A DNA stretch of 64,000 bases from Planctomycetota bacterium. GTDB taxonomy: Bacteria > Planctomycetota > J058 > JAJDCP01. Position 1 is the stretch's first letter. Each line of letters begins with the position of its first letter. Under the pieces are notes generated by a model that did not search any database, was not told where the DNA came from, and worked only from the letters and a program-made list of their open reading frames with translations. Of this stretch, positions 16,601 to 24,947 are shown piece by piece. A program made the position numbers and the translations under genes. The DNA lies in NCBI GenBank assembly GCA_029260765.1, contig JAJDCP010000046.1, positions 1 through 64,000 on the forward strand, written 5' to 3'.

Positions 16601-17518
16601 ATGGATGCGATGCTGACCAGCGCCCCGACCGCAGAGACAAACGATGGCCTGGCACCCCTCTCGCCGGCCCTCAAGAGCTTGTTGCACCGCATGAATCGGC
16701 TGAGCGGCGTCGATACCGACAGCCGTATCTCGGCGTTACAGTGGCCGGAGCTCAACGAGTTCGGCTTCGACTGCTTCGGCATGCATCCCGAGTTCCTGCG
16801 ACGTGCTGCGCCTTTCGTGAGTTTCCTCTACAAACGCTACTTCCGCGTCGACGCTCGAGGCATGGAGAAGATCCCCGCAGGGCGTTGCCTGCTTGTCGCC
16901 AACCACTCGGGCCAGGTCCCCTATGACGGCTTCATGGTCGGCGCCGCCGTGCTCAACGAGGGACGTCCACCGCGGCTCGTCCGCAGCATGGTCGAGCGGG
17001 TGATTCCCCAGGTTCCGTTCCTCTCCGTCATCCTGGCACGCTCCGGGCAGGTGGTCGGAACTCCGGACAATTGCCGCAAGCTGTTGGAGAATGACCAGCT
17101 CGTGCTTGTCTTCCCCGAGGGCTCCCGAGGGATCTCCAAGTCGTGGCGCAAACGCTACCAATTGCAAGAGTTCGGTCACGGCTTCCTGCGCCTGGCCCTC
17201 GAGTCTCAGACTCCGATCGTGCCGGTCGGAGTGGTGGGCGCCGAAGAGCAGGCCCCGTCTTTCTATAACGTCTCCTGGCTGGCGAAGCTCTTGGGGCTTC
17301 CGAGCTTCCCGATCACCCCGACCTTCCCCCTGTTCGGGCCGCTGGGGCTTCTGCCCCTGCCGGTGCGCTACCGCATCCGCTTCGGTGATCCGATCAGACT
17401 TCGCGGCGACTCCCAGGGCAACAGGAAGTCGATGCACGACATCGTCGAGAACGTCCGCGAAGCCGTAGCCGACCGCGTGCGCGTGGGACTCGAGGAGCGG
17501 CAGCATGTCTTCTGGTAA
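16601..17518 (+). CDS. Lysophospholipid acyltransferase family protein
   Basis: A 305-residue PlsC-superfamily acyltransferase. Motif I is the variant NHSGQVPYDG (His followed by Asp after six residues, rather than the usual four), as in actinobacterial NHSG-type acyltransferases. LVFPEGSRG is motif III and PIVPVGVVG is motif IV. It should transfer an acyl chain from acyl-CoA or acyl-ACP to a lysolipid or related acceptor at the membrane. It overlaps the next gene by 14 bp. This acyltransferase plus SDR pairing recalls the mycobacterial Rv0502/Rv0501 neighbours, which supports a joint role, not a defined substrate. Confidence 0.8.
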   Translation: MDAMLTSAPTAETNDGLAPLSPALKSLLHRMNRLSGVDTDSRISALQWPELNEFGFDCFGMHPEFLRRAAPFVSFLYKRYFRVDARGMEKIPAGRCLLVANHSGQVPYDGFMVGAAVLNEGRPPRLVRSMVERVIPQVPFLSVILARSGQVVGTPDNCRKLLENDQLVLVFPEGSRGISKSWRKRYQLQEFGHGFLRLALESQTPIVPVGVVGAEEQAPSFYNVSWLAKLLGLPSFPITPTFPLFGPLGLLPLPVRYRIRFGDPIRLRGDSQGNRKSMHDIVENVREAVADRVRVGLEERQHVFW

Positions 17519-18458
17519 GCTGGACGCGCCCCCAGCAACAGACACGATCTTGATCACCGGCGTCAGCGGAAAGCTGGGTCGGGTGGTCGCCAAACGCCTC
17601 TACAAAGACCTGAACGTGGTCGGTGTGGACCGGCGCCCCTTTCCGGGCAAGCCCCGCGGAATCACCCATTACCAATGCGACGTCCGCAGCCGGCGCTACG
17701 AAGATGTGTTCCGAGAACACTCGTTGCGTGCGGTCGTACACCTCAACATCTTCCACAACCCGCGGGCAAAGTCTGAGCTGACTCATGACTTCAACCTGAC
17801 CGGCACCCAGGCGACGCTGGAGTACTGCGTCCGTTACCGCGTTCCCAAGTTGATCGTGCTTTCCAGCGCCGACGTCTACGGGCCCCAGCCGCGCAATTCC
17901 CATCTCCTCACTGAAGATGCCCCGCTGATGGCGGGCGCACAGTTCCCTGAAATCCGCGACCTGATTGCCGTCGACATGCTGTGCAACAGCTTCTTCTGGA
18001 AGTACCCCGAGATCGAGACGGTGGTCCTCCGGCCTGTGCACATCCTGGGAAGTGTTCGCAACGCACCATCGAATTACCTGCGTCTGAAATATCCATGGAA
18101 GCTGATCGGCTTCGATCCGATGGTGCAGGTGATCCACATCGAGGACCTCGCCGAGGCGATGGTCAGCGCGCTCAAGCCCAAAGTTCGGGGCGTGTTCAAC
18201 GTCGTGGGACCCGGGGCGATTCCCCTGTCGACCATACTACGCCTGCTCGAACGGCGCGTGCTTCCGATGCCTGCTCCGATCGCAAAACGCCTGCTGGGGC
18301 TGCTCTGGCGTTTCCGCCTGGCCAGCTTTCCGGCTCCAGAGATCGATTTCCTCCATCATGTCTGCACGGTCGATGGCAGCCGCGCTCGTGAGGTGCTCGG
18401 ATTCGAGCCTCGCTACAACCTGAGGGACACCGTGCAGTCGATGCTCGAGTACTCCTGA
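17505..18458 (+). CDS. NAD-dependent epimerase/SDR-like protein lacking the usual Tyr-Lys pair
   Basis: A 317-residue extended SDR. The Rossmann loop is intact (ITGVSGKLG at about 17-25), followed by the adenosine-binding acidic residue in VVGVDRRPF and LSSADVYGP. At the place where extended SDRs carry YxxxK the sequence reads RDLIAVDMLC, so neither residue is evident. The C-terminal substrate domain is present (RPVHILG, VQVIHIEDLAEAM). It probably binds NAD(H), but classical redox chemistry is doubtful. Translation is coupled to the upstream acyltransferase by a 14-bp overlap. Confidence 0.8.
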   Translation: MSSGKLDAPPATDTILITGVSGKLGRVVAKRLYKDLNVVGVDRRPFPGKPRGITHYQCDVRSRRYEDVFREHSLRAVVHLNIFHNPRAKSELTHDFNLTGTQATLEYCVRYRVPKLIVLSSADVYGPQPRNSHLLTEDAPLMAGAQFPEIRDLIAVDMLCNSFFWKYPEIETVVLRPVHILGSVRNAPSNYLRLKYPWKLIGFDPMVQVIHIEDLAEAMVSALKPKVRGVFNVVGPGAIPLSTILRLLERRVLPMPAPIAKRLLGLLWRFRLASFPAPEIDFLHHVCTVDGSRAREVLGFEPRYNLRDTVQSMLEYS

Positions 18459-18682
18459 GGCGACACAGGTCTTGCATTGAAGGCGTAGGGCAGGGCGGAC
18501 CCTGGCTGGCCCGCCAGAAAATGTGCCCGGCAACCAGCGTCAGATGCGGCCTCGAAGGCTGGCTCCCCCGACGCTGGGGCGAGGCCTGCACCTCGAAATG
18601 GGCAATCTGGTATTCTGAGGCTGGCCATGGAGCCCACGGTCACGCTGTGGGATGTCTCCGCACCCGTTCGAGGAGAACTACA

Positions 18683-19318
18683 ATGCGTTTGTGGATCCTG
18701 CCTGCGCTGCTTGCGTGCGCGTCCGCCAGTCTGGCACAAGACCTCAATTGGCTAGATACATCCGGGGCGACCAAGCTGCGCACGATTTTCAGTGATCGTC
18801 GCGAGCAGTTTGTTCGCACCGCCGAGAGCTTTCAGGCGTTGGGACGCCCGCTCGATGAACGGGATGTTGCAAAGAAAGTCTGGTACGAGCGGCGGGCGAA
18901 GCTGCTGACCGACGGCATCGAAGTTCTGCACCTTATCGCCGCGGGCCGCGAGTTGTCCGATGACTACTTCGACTTCGTGGCGCGCGCCTTCGAGGTCTAT
19001 GACGGAGAGTCCGAGGCCCCGTCTTTCGTCAACTTGATCCCGCACCCCAGGTTGCTCGAACCCGACAGCGAAGGCGCAATCTTGCGCGATGTCACCGCGC
19101 TGGTTACCGAGCTGCACACCCCCGTGCAATTGCCCGAGAGCACGCAGAGCGAGCGCGAGAAGCTCGAGGCCCAGGTGAGAATGCTCGAGCTGCAGAAGGA
19201 GCTCTCGCGCCTCGAAGCCTCGCACTTTGAGCTGGAAGCCCAACTGGCACGCACGCGCCTCGAAGTCATTGAGACTGAGCGGCTGATCATTGAGCTCGAG
19301 AACCGGCGGGAGGATTGA
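18683..19318 (+). CDS. Secreted coiled-coil protein, paralog 1 of a tandem family
   Basis: ATG at 18683 follows CGAGGAGAA; the open frame upstream to 18521 lacks a signal. The 211-residue product has a signal peptide (MRLWILPALLACASASLA-Q). An N-terminal domain of about 100 residues contains GRPLDERDVAKKVWYERR, and the last 60 residues form a Glu/Leu-rich coiled coil (LEAQLARTRLEVIE). The two following genes encode the same architecture. This copy lacks the short helical 'GLIT.FEYL' repeats present in the other two. No known function is recognised. Its TGA overlaps the next ATG (TGATG). Confidence 0.8.
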   Translation: MRLWILPALLACASASLAQDLNWLDTSGATKLRTIFSDRREQFVRTAESFQALGRPLDERDVAKKVWYERRAKLLTDGIEVLHLIAAGRELSDDYFDFVARAFEVYDGESEAPSFVNLIPHPRLLEPDSEGAILRDVTALVTELHTPVQLPESTQSEREKLEAQVRMLELQKELSRLEASHFELEAQLARTRLEVIETERLIIELENRRED

Positions 19319-20136
19319 TGATGCGTACGCCCCTGCTACTGCTGGCCCTCTTGGGAACCTGTGGAATCGCGCAGGCACAGTACGAGCTGAGCGCCGACCA
19401 GGCCCGCCAGTTGCGCCAGAAGTTCATGCAACGTTACGAAGTCTATCGCAGCCGGTCGCAGGCCATCGAGGGCGAACAGCGGCCGCTCAACGAACGGGAT
19501 GCTGCGCGCATCGAGTGGTATGAAGGGCACTCCAGCGCCCTGATGCGGGCGGTCGAGCGGCTCGATCTGGTCATCAGTGCCGGGTACAGGCTGAATGAGG
19601 CCGACCTGGACACACTCCAAGCCGCAGGGCGGACACTCAAAGCACCGCTCGAGGCCCCGAGCTTCGAGGACCTTTTTCCCAACCCCCAGCCCGTCCACGA
19701 GCAAAAGGTCGACCCGCTCGAACGCAAGCGCTTGACCCAACCAGAGATTTTCGGGAATCCCGGCACCGATCCAACGGTGCTGGCCGAACGCATTGAGGCC
19801 CTCTTCGGCGGCGGCTTCATCACCCGCTTCGAATACCTCCGCGAGCGCTTCCTGGTCTCTTCCGACGCGCGCCACTGGGCGGAGCTTGTCACCTATATCG
19901 AGTCCCTGTACCGTGATGGGCTGATCACTGAGGGCGAGTTCCACGACGAAATGGATGCGCTCTCCGACACGCCTTCCACAGAACGACTCAAAGCCTCGCA
20001 GCTCGAAGACTTGCGAGGCCATCTGGCTGCGCTCAAACAGAAACAGACCGAGCTGGCCGCCGAGCTGTATTCCCTGGAGCTCAAGATCATCAAGGTGCAG
20101 ATGCGCATCCGTATACTGCAGTCCCAACAGCCCTGA
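19318..20136 (+). CDS. Secreted coiled-coil protein with two SHOCT-like motifs, paralog 2
   Basis: ATG at 19318 overlaps the previous stop and follows GGGAGG; a second ATG is at 19321. The 272-residue product has a signal peptide ending IAQA-Q. Its N-terminal domain carries QRPLNERDAARIEWYEGH. Two SHOCT-like helical hairpins follow at about residues 158-182 (IEALFGGGFITRFEYLRERF) and 196-220 (YIESLYRDGLITEGEFHDEM). A C-terminal coiled coil ends the protein. SHOCT motifs are short oligomerisation segments found in many bacterial proteins. The role is unknown, and a periplasmic scaffold is only a guess. Confidence 0.8.
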   Translation: MMRTPLLLLALLGTCGIAQAQYELSADQARQLRQKFMQRYEVYRSRSQAIEGEQRPLNERDAARIEWYEGHSSALMRAVERLDLVISAGYRLNEADLDTLQAAGRTLKAPLEAPSFEDLFPNPQPVHEQKVDPLERKRLTQPEIFGNPGTDPTVLAERIEALFGGGFITRFEYLRERFLVSSDARHWAELVTYIESLYRDGLITEGEFHDEMDALSDTPSTERLKASQLEDLRGHLAALKQKQTELAAELYSLELKIIKVQMRIRILQSQQP

Positions 20137-20149
20137 GCCTGGAGCCGTC

Positions 20150-20986
20150 ATGGTCCTACGAAGTCTACTCCTTGGCCTCTGTCTCACCCTGACTGCCCAT
20201 GCGCAGCTTGAGCTGACCACCAGCGAGGCCCGTGCACTGATAGAGAGCGTGGAGGAACGCGCCCAGTTGTTCGAGTCCCGAGCACGTCAGATCGAAACCC
20301 TGGGCCGCGAGCTGAATGACATCGACCTGATGCAGATGCGTTGGTACTACGAGCGCGTCGAGATGCTCTGGGCGGGCAAAGAGGTGCTCGAGATGGTCGT
20401 GGGCTTCGACTACGACCCCACCGGCCAGGATCTGCGGGTCTGGCGCCAGGCGGCCGAGATCCTCGAGGGCCCTGATCGTGCCCCGCGTTTCGCCCATGGA
20501 GATCTCCGCCCTGGTGGACATGAGCTCGACGAAGAGCTGTTGCGTCAGATCCGCGAAGGCGTGGAGCCCGAGCCGGTCCCTGCCCAACCGCGGGAACTCG
20601 ATGATGCGCAACGCCAACAGTTGAAGCGGCTCGAGATGCTCCGCTCGAACGGCTTGATCACAGAATTCGAGTACCTCTCCGAGCGGCTGACGATCGTTCC
20701 TTCGCTGGAAGACATCGATCGGCTGTTGCAGATCCTGGCGGCCACCTTTGAGAACGGCCTGATCTCCGCGCAGGAATTCAACCAACAGGTCGCCGAGCTG
20801 AAAGATCTGCGCACGCGGCTCGAGGCCCCCAACTCGCCCAGCGTGCGCGAGCTTGAGAGGCAACTCAGCCAGCTCGAGATCCGCGAGCAATTGGCGCGCC
20901 TGCGCTTGCGGGAAGTCGAGCTCGAGGCCGAGCTCGCACGGACGCGCCTGACGATGCTCAAGCTGCGACAGAGCCTGGACGACTGA
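20150..20986 (+). CDS. Secreted coiled-coil protein with two SHOCT-like motifs, paralog 3
   Basis: ATG at 20150 follows CTGGAG and gives 278 residues with a signal peptide ending AHA-Q. The conserved N-terminal domain has GRELNDIDLMQMRWYYERVE. SHOCT-like units are RLEMLRSNGLITEFEYLSER (about 162-182) and ILAATFENGLISAQEFNQQV (about 196-216). The C-terminus is a strong coiled coil (LREVELEAELARTRLTML) nearly matching paralog 1. A kinase gene starts 37 bp downstream, so all four genes probably share a transcript. Function is not recognised. Confidence 0.8.
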   Translation: MVLRSLLLGLCLTLTAHAQLELTTSEARALIESVEERAQLFESRARQIETLGRELNDIDLMQMRWYYERVEMLWAGKEVLEMVVGFDYDPTGQDLRVWRQAAEILEGPDRAPRFAHGDLRPGGHELDEELLRQIREGVEPEPVPAQPRELDDAQRQQLKRLEMLRSNGLITEFEYLSERLTIVPSLEDIDRLLQILAATFENGLISAQEFNQQVAELKDLRTRLEAPNSPSVRELERQLSQLEIREQLARLRLREVELEAELARTRLTMLKLRQSLDD

Positions 20987-21023
20987 GCAGTCCCCCCTCC
21001 CCTGCCTGCTGGAGCAGATCTTG

Positions 21024-23651
21024 GTGTTCGATGACATGGCCCTGGGGGAGTTTCTCGTCCGAGAGCAGCTGCTCACGCGCGACGAAGCGACGCGCGGATT
21101 CGAGGACCAGGCCCGCTGCCTCAGGTTGGGCCTGCACGTGCCCGGCCTGTTGCAGGCCCTCAGCGACGGCGGCAACGTCGATCCAGGACGCCTGGCGGAC
21201 ATCCACGAAGCGCTCGAACGCCAGACTCTGCTGTGTGAGAACTGCGGCGAGGCCAATGTGATTCTCTCGCGGCGTCGACAGCGTGTCTGCCGCTGCGGCG
21301 AACGTCTGGCTCTTCCCGGGGGAGTCGGTGAAGACGGCGACGAGGACAGCGACCCTTTTCCCGGCGAAGGCGAGAGCTTCGGGCCGTTCGAGTTGGGAGC
21401 CCGCCTGGGTCACGGCGCCTACGGCGTCGTCTACCGGGCCCGCGACACCCGCACAGGCGGGGAAGTAGCGCTGAAGATCCTGCGGCGCGAGGCCGATACG
21501 GAGCGGCTCGACCGCGAGGTCGACGCGGTACGCCGCCTCAAACACCCGCTGTTGGTGCCGATCCGCGAACACGGACGCGTGGGCGGCTGGGAGTACCTGG
21601 CGATGGAGTGCATCGAGGGGCCCAGCCTCAGCGCCTTGCTACGCGGAGATGAAGACGGTGGACTGCCACGGATTGTCCAGATGCTCGCCCAGGTGGCCCG
21701 GGCCGTCCACGAAGCCCATCGCTCGGGCATCGTGCATCGTGACCTCAAGCCCGCCAATATCCTCATCGATCTGCAGGGGCGCCCGCGCCTGGTTGACTTC
21801 GGCTTGTCGCTCGACTTCAGCGGCGGGCAATGCGACGAGACCGGGGGGACGCCTGCCTTCATGGCCCCAGAACAGGTGCGCGCCAAAGACCTGGGCCCCG
21901 CCGTCGACCTTTGGGCGCTCGGGGTGATCCTCTACCGTGCCGCTGCGGGCCGCCTGCCGTTTCGCGGCAAGCGGCTGGTCGAGGTCTATTTCCGCATCCT
22001 CAAAGATGAGCCACGCTACCGGGACCTGCCCGCCGATCCTGGCTTGCGCGCGGTGATCGCACGCTGCCTCAACAAGCGGCCCGAAGGCCGCTATCCGACG
22101 GCGCTGGCCCTCGCCCGCGACCTCGAACGTTGGTCCGCTGGCAAGCCTGTGAAAGCGGGCGCCAAGAGCCGCGGCCTGAGCAGTTGGCTGCAGGTCCTGC
22201 TTCTGCTTGCTGCCGCGAGTATCTTTGGCGGCTCGTTGCAGTATGCGGCTGCGCGCCGTGCAGAACGCCGAGAGGCTGCGCAGTTGGCTGCCTTCCAGGC
22301 GTACCCCAGTGAGGTGCGGCTGCAGTTGCAGGCTGTGCGTGGCGAGCTCGCACTAGGACGCTCAGGTGAGGCCTTCAAGCAGCTGGCTGACCTGCAAGCA
22401 CGGCATGCAGCCGTGATGCTGCGACTGGAGCAACAGGGACGCGAGGCAGACACACTGGCCGTGCTCGAGGGGGAGTTTGCCCTGCTGCAGGGCTGGTTGC
22501 ACGGCAGCGACCTCGGGCAGGCGCGAGGCGCCTTCCGCAGGGCGCAACGCTGGTTGCCCGATGATCCGCGTCCAGGGCTGGGGATGGCACGGGCGTTGAT
22601 GACACTCGGACGCGATGCCGACGCGATGAGCCTTGTGCAGCAGTCGCTGGCTCGCTGGCCGGACTGTGCCCAGGCGCGTTTGCTGCGCGGCGAGCTGCAT
22701 TGGTTCGGCGCAGAGCTCGACGCCGCCCGCAGTGACTTCTTCTCGGTCGCGTACGCAGACAGCGTCGCCCTGGAAATGCGGGCCCAGGCCTATGGTTCCG
22801 TCGCGCGGCTCGAGGGGGCGTTGGGCCAGGAAGGGCTGTTGGTCTCAGCACTCGAGTCTGCCGCGCGGCTCGAGACTCCCCGTCGCGCCTGGTACCTGGC
22901 TGAATTGGGCCGCGCCCTGCGCCTCTTCGGCCTGATGCCCGGCGATGCCCGCCGTCCGTTGGAGCAAGCTGTCCAGCTGGGGCTGCAGACCGCGGTGCCC
23001 TACCGGGAGTTGGCGCTGCTTGCCTACAGCCAGGGAGACGTGCAGACGGCGTCAGAGCAGGCTGAGCAGGCCCTGGCACTCGACCCCTTCGATCCACCGG
23101 CGCTGGTGCTGCGCGGCCGGCTGCGCGAGAGCTTTGGCCAAGTAGAAGCTGGCGTCGCCGACTACAAGGCTGCGCTGCAGTCAGAGCGAGACGGGGCCGG
23201 CCCGGGGGGCGACCTGTTCTTGCGCGCACGGCATGCGCGGGACCTGGAAAGGCTGACTCTGCTGGGCTGGCTGTTGCAGCTGTGTCCGGAACATGTTTCC
23301 GGGCGTGTGGCGCAGGCTGAGCTGCTGCGGGTACGCAATCAACTCGACGATGCAGCGCGGCTGGGCACCGAAGCCTTCGAGCAGAATCCGATGGCCCACG
23401 CTGCCTATGCGGCCGTCGGCAAGGTCTTTCTGCAGCGCGGCGGAGCGGAGAACCTGGTGCGTGCCGAGTTCCTGCTCGACCTGGCGGTGGAGAGAGGGGA
23501 CGAGCAGATCGAGACCTTCCTGGCCCGTGCCCGGACCAACGAATCTCTGGGCTATACAGCGAAGGCTCTTGCGGACTATACTTACGTGGTCAAAATGAAC
23601 CCCTGGAACAGCGAGGCGCTGGCCGGCCAGCAGCGCACCGCCGAGCCCTGA
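21024..23651 (+). CDS. Zinc-ribbon Ser/Thr protein kinase with membrane segment and TPR-like array
   Basis: GTG at 21024 (or TTG three bases earlier) gives about 875 residues. An N-terminal helical domain (GEFLVREQLLTRDEA) is followed by a four-Cys ribbon (CENC at about 71-74, CRC at 89-91). The Hanks-type kinase domain spans about 120-375: GARLGHGAYGVVY, catalytic Lys in VALKIL, HRDLKPANI at about 238, DFG at about 256 and a GTPAFMAPE activation segment. One membrane segment (WLQVLLLLAAASIFG, about 387-405) precedes a long extracytoplasmic helical-repeat region (about 420-870). It would sense envelope state through the repeats and phosphorylate cytoplasmic targets. It directly follows the three secreted paralogs, which are plausible binding partners. 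Confidence 0.85.
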   Translation: MFDDMALGEFLVREQLLTRDEATRGFEDQARCLRLGLHVPGLLQALSDGGNVDPGRLADIHEALERQTLLCENCGEANVILSRRRQRVCRCGERLALPGGVGEDGDEDSDPFPGEGESFGPFELGARLGHGAYGVVYRARDTRTGGEVALKILRREADTERLDREVDAVRRLKHPLLVPIREHGRVGGWEYLAMECIEGPSLSALLRGDEDGGLPRIVQMLAQVARAVHEAHRSGIVHRDLKPANILIDLQGRPRLVDFGLSLDFSGGQCDETGGTPAFMAPEQVRAKDLGPAVDLWALGVILYRAAAGRLPFRGKRLVEVYFRILKDEPRYRDLPADPGLRAVIARCLNKRPEGRYPTALALARDLERWSAGKPVKAGAKSRGLSSWLQVLLLLAAASIFGGSLQYAAARRAERREAAQLAAFQAYPSEVRLQLQAVRGELALGRSGEAFKQLADLQARHAAVMLRLEQQGREADTLAVLEGEFALLQGWLHGSDLGQARGAFRRAQRWLPDDPRPGLGMARALMTLGRDADAMSLVQQSLARWPDCAQARLLRGELHWFGAELDAARSDFFSVAYADSVALEMRAQAYGSVARLEGALGQEGLLVSALESAARLETPRRAWYLAELGRALRLFGLMPGDARRPLEQAVQLGLQTAVPYRELALLAYSQGDVQTASEQAEQALALDPFDPPALVLRGRLRESFGQVEAGVADYKAALQSERDGAGPGGDLFLRARHARDLERLTLLGWLLQLCPEHVSGRVAQAELLRVRNQLDDAARLGTEAFEQNPMAHAAYAAVGKVFLQRGGAENLVRAEFLLDLAVERGDEQIETFLARARTNESLGYTAKALADYTYVVKMNPWNSEALAGQQRTAEP

Positions 23652-23660
23652 GAGGCGCCC

Positions 23661-23969
23661 GTGCATGGCATCAGCTGTGATCGCTGCGGCAAAGGCCTGT
23701 TGATCGATGAGGATGTGCGCTACACCGCCGAGCTCCGAATCACTGCGGCTTACGACGTGATGGAAGTCACCCGCGCAGACCTGGCACAAGCGTCCGACCC
23801 AGCAATCTGGCAAGCGGCGCTGAGGGCTGCTGAAAACAAGACAGCCCGCGAGCTCGAGGAGGAGATCTATTGCGAGCGCCGTTACGACCTGTGTCCGCCG
23901 TGCCGGCGGGCCGTGTTGACGAATCCCTTCCCGAAGGCGCCGGTTCCCCAGCCCAGGAGAGATCCCTGA
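23661..23969 (+). CDS. Small CxxC zinc-ribbon-like protein
   Basis: GTG at 23661, nine bases after the kinase stop, gives 102 residues. It begins ISCDRCGKGLL and ends with CPPCRRAVL, so two CxxC pairs flank a helical middle rich in Glu and Ala (ENKTARELEEEIYCERRYD). The pattern fits a single structural zinc site. The C-terminus is Pro-rich. No function is known to me. Its stop overlaps the proposed start of the nuclease gene, so it probably belongs to the same operon. Confidence 0.7.
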   Translation: MHGISCDRCGKGLLIDEDVRYTAELRITAAYDVMEVTRADLAQASDPAIWQAALRAAENKTARELEEEIYCERRYDLCPPCRRAVLTNPFPKAPVPQPRRDP

Positions 23970-24943
23970 AGCCCCGGCGCAAGAGGCTCGAGAACCGTCT
24001 CGTCTGGTCAAAGTCCCGGCACGGGCTCTTCGAGGAGTGCCGCCGTGCGTACTTCTACCAGTACTACGGTGCCTGGGAAGGCTGGCTTGAGGACGCGCCT
24101 CCCCCCACGCGCGAGCTGTACGTGCTCAAGAACCTCTCCAACCGCGCGACCTGGGCAGGCAAGGTCGTGCACAGTCTAGCCGAAATGGTGATCCGCAACC
24201 TGTTGGCGGGCCACCCGATGGCGCTCGAAGATGCACAGCGCATCGCACTCTCCAAGCTACGGGCCGACTTTGTCGACAGCAGAGACGGACGCTACTTGGA
24301 GAACCCCAAGCGGCACTGCGGGCTGCAGGAGCATCACTACGCGATGCCGGTGGATCCACGCGACTGGAAGGCCAGCGCAGCACTGGTCGAGACCTGCATC
24401 CGCAACCTCATCGAAGGCAAGATCTACCAGAGGCTGCTGCGCCTGCCACCGGATGCCATCCTCGACTGCGAGCGCATGGAGACTTTCCTGGTCGGCGAGG
24501 CTGACGCGCCGGGTGCCGGTGTCTACGCCTACGCGATCCCCGATCTGGTCGTGCGCGGCCGGGACGGCAAGATCGTCATCCTCGACTGGAAGACCTCTGA
24601 CCCCCAGACAGCGCGCAGCGCTGAGCTCCAGCTGGCGGTCTACGCAGACTTCATCTCTGGAGACTATGAGGTCGAACCGGAGCGCATCCTCGCGGGTGAG
24701 GTTTTCCTGCGCGACGGGAGCATCCGCTGGCACACCATCGACCGGGCCGCGATCGCCAAGGCACGGCAGCAAGTGCACGACAGCATCGGACGCATGCGGG
24801 AGCCCTTGCGCGACCCTCTGGTCAATGTCGCTGAGATCGAGGCCTTTCCAGAAACAGACGAGCTGGGAGTCTGCGCCGGCTGCCGCTTCCGAGGACCCTG
24901 CGGCAAGCTGCCTCGTCTCCAAGAGGCGGGCGTGCTGCCCTGA
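23966..24943 (+). CDS. PD-(D/E)XK superfamily nuclease, Cas4/AddB-like with four-Cys cluster
   Basis: The fold is the PD-(D/E)XK type. It opens with LVWSKSRHGLFEECRRAYFY, typical of RecB/AddB/Cas4-like nucleases. The active site is at about residues 188-215: IPDLVV, ILDWKTSD (Asp and Lys) and ELQLAVYADF (QxxxY motif). A C-terminal CAGCRFRGPC plus the early Cys in ECRR could hold a 4Fe-4S cluster. It lacks helicase domains and has no CRISPR neighbours. The best ribosome site (AGGAGAG at 23954-23960) points to a CTG codon at 23966, giving 325 residues. Conventional starts in the same frame are GTG at 23891 or 23900 and TTG at 23870, inside the preceding gene. Confidence 0.8.
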   Translation: MKPRRKRLENRLVWSKSRHGLFEECRRAYFYQYYGAWEGWLEDAPPPTRELYVLKNLSNRATWAGKVVHSLAEMVIRNLLAGHPMALEDAQRIALSKLRADFVDSRDGRYLENPKRHCGLQEHHYAMPVDPRDWKASAALVETCIRNLIEGKIYQRLLRLPPDAILDCERMETFLVGEADAPGAGVYAYAIPDLVVRGRDGKIVILDWKTSDPQTARSAELQLAVYADFISGDYEVEPERILAGEVFLRDGSIRWHTIDRAAIAKARQQVHDSIGRMREPLRDPLVNVAEIEAFPETDELGVCAGCRFRGPCGKLPRLQEAGVLP

Positions 24944-24947
24944 GGGA

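Noticed and set aside
23966-24943. PD-(D/E)XK gene as cas4 of a CRISPR locus
   Set aside because: No cas1, cas2 or repeat array is present in the window; only a fold-level resemblance is supported.
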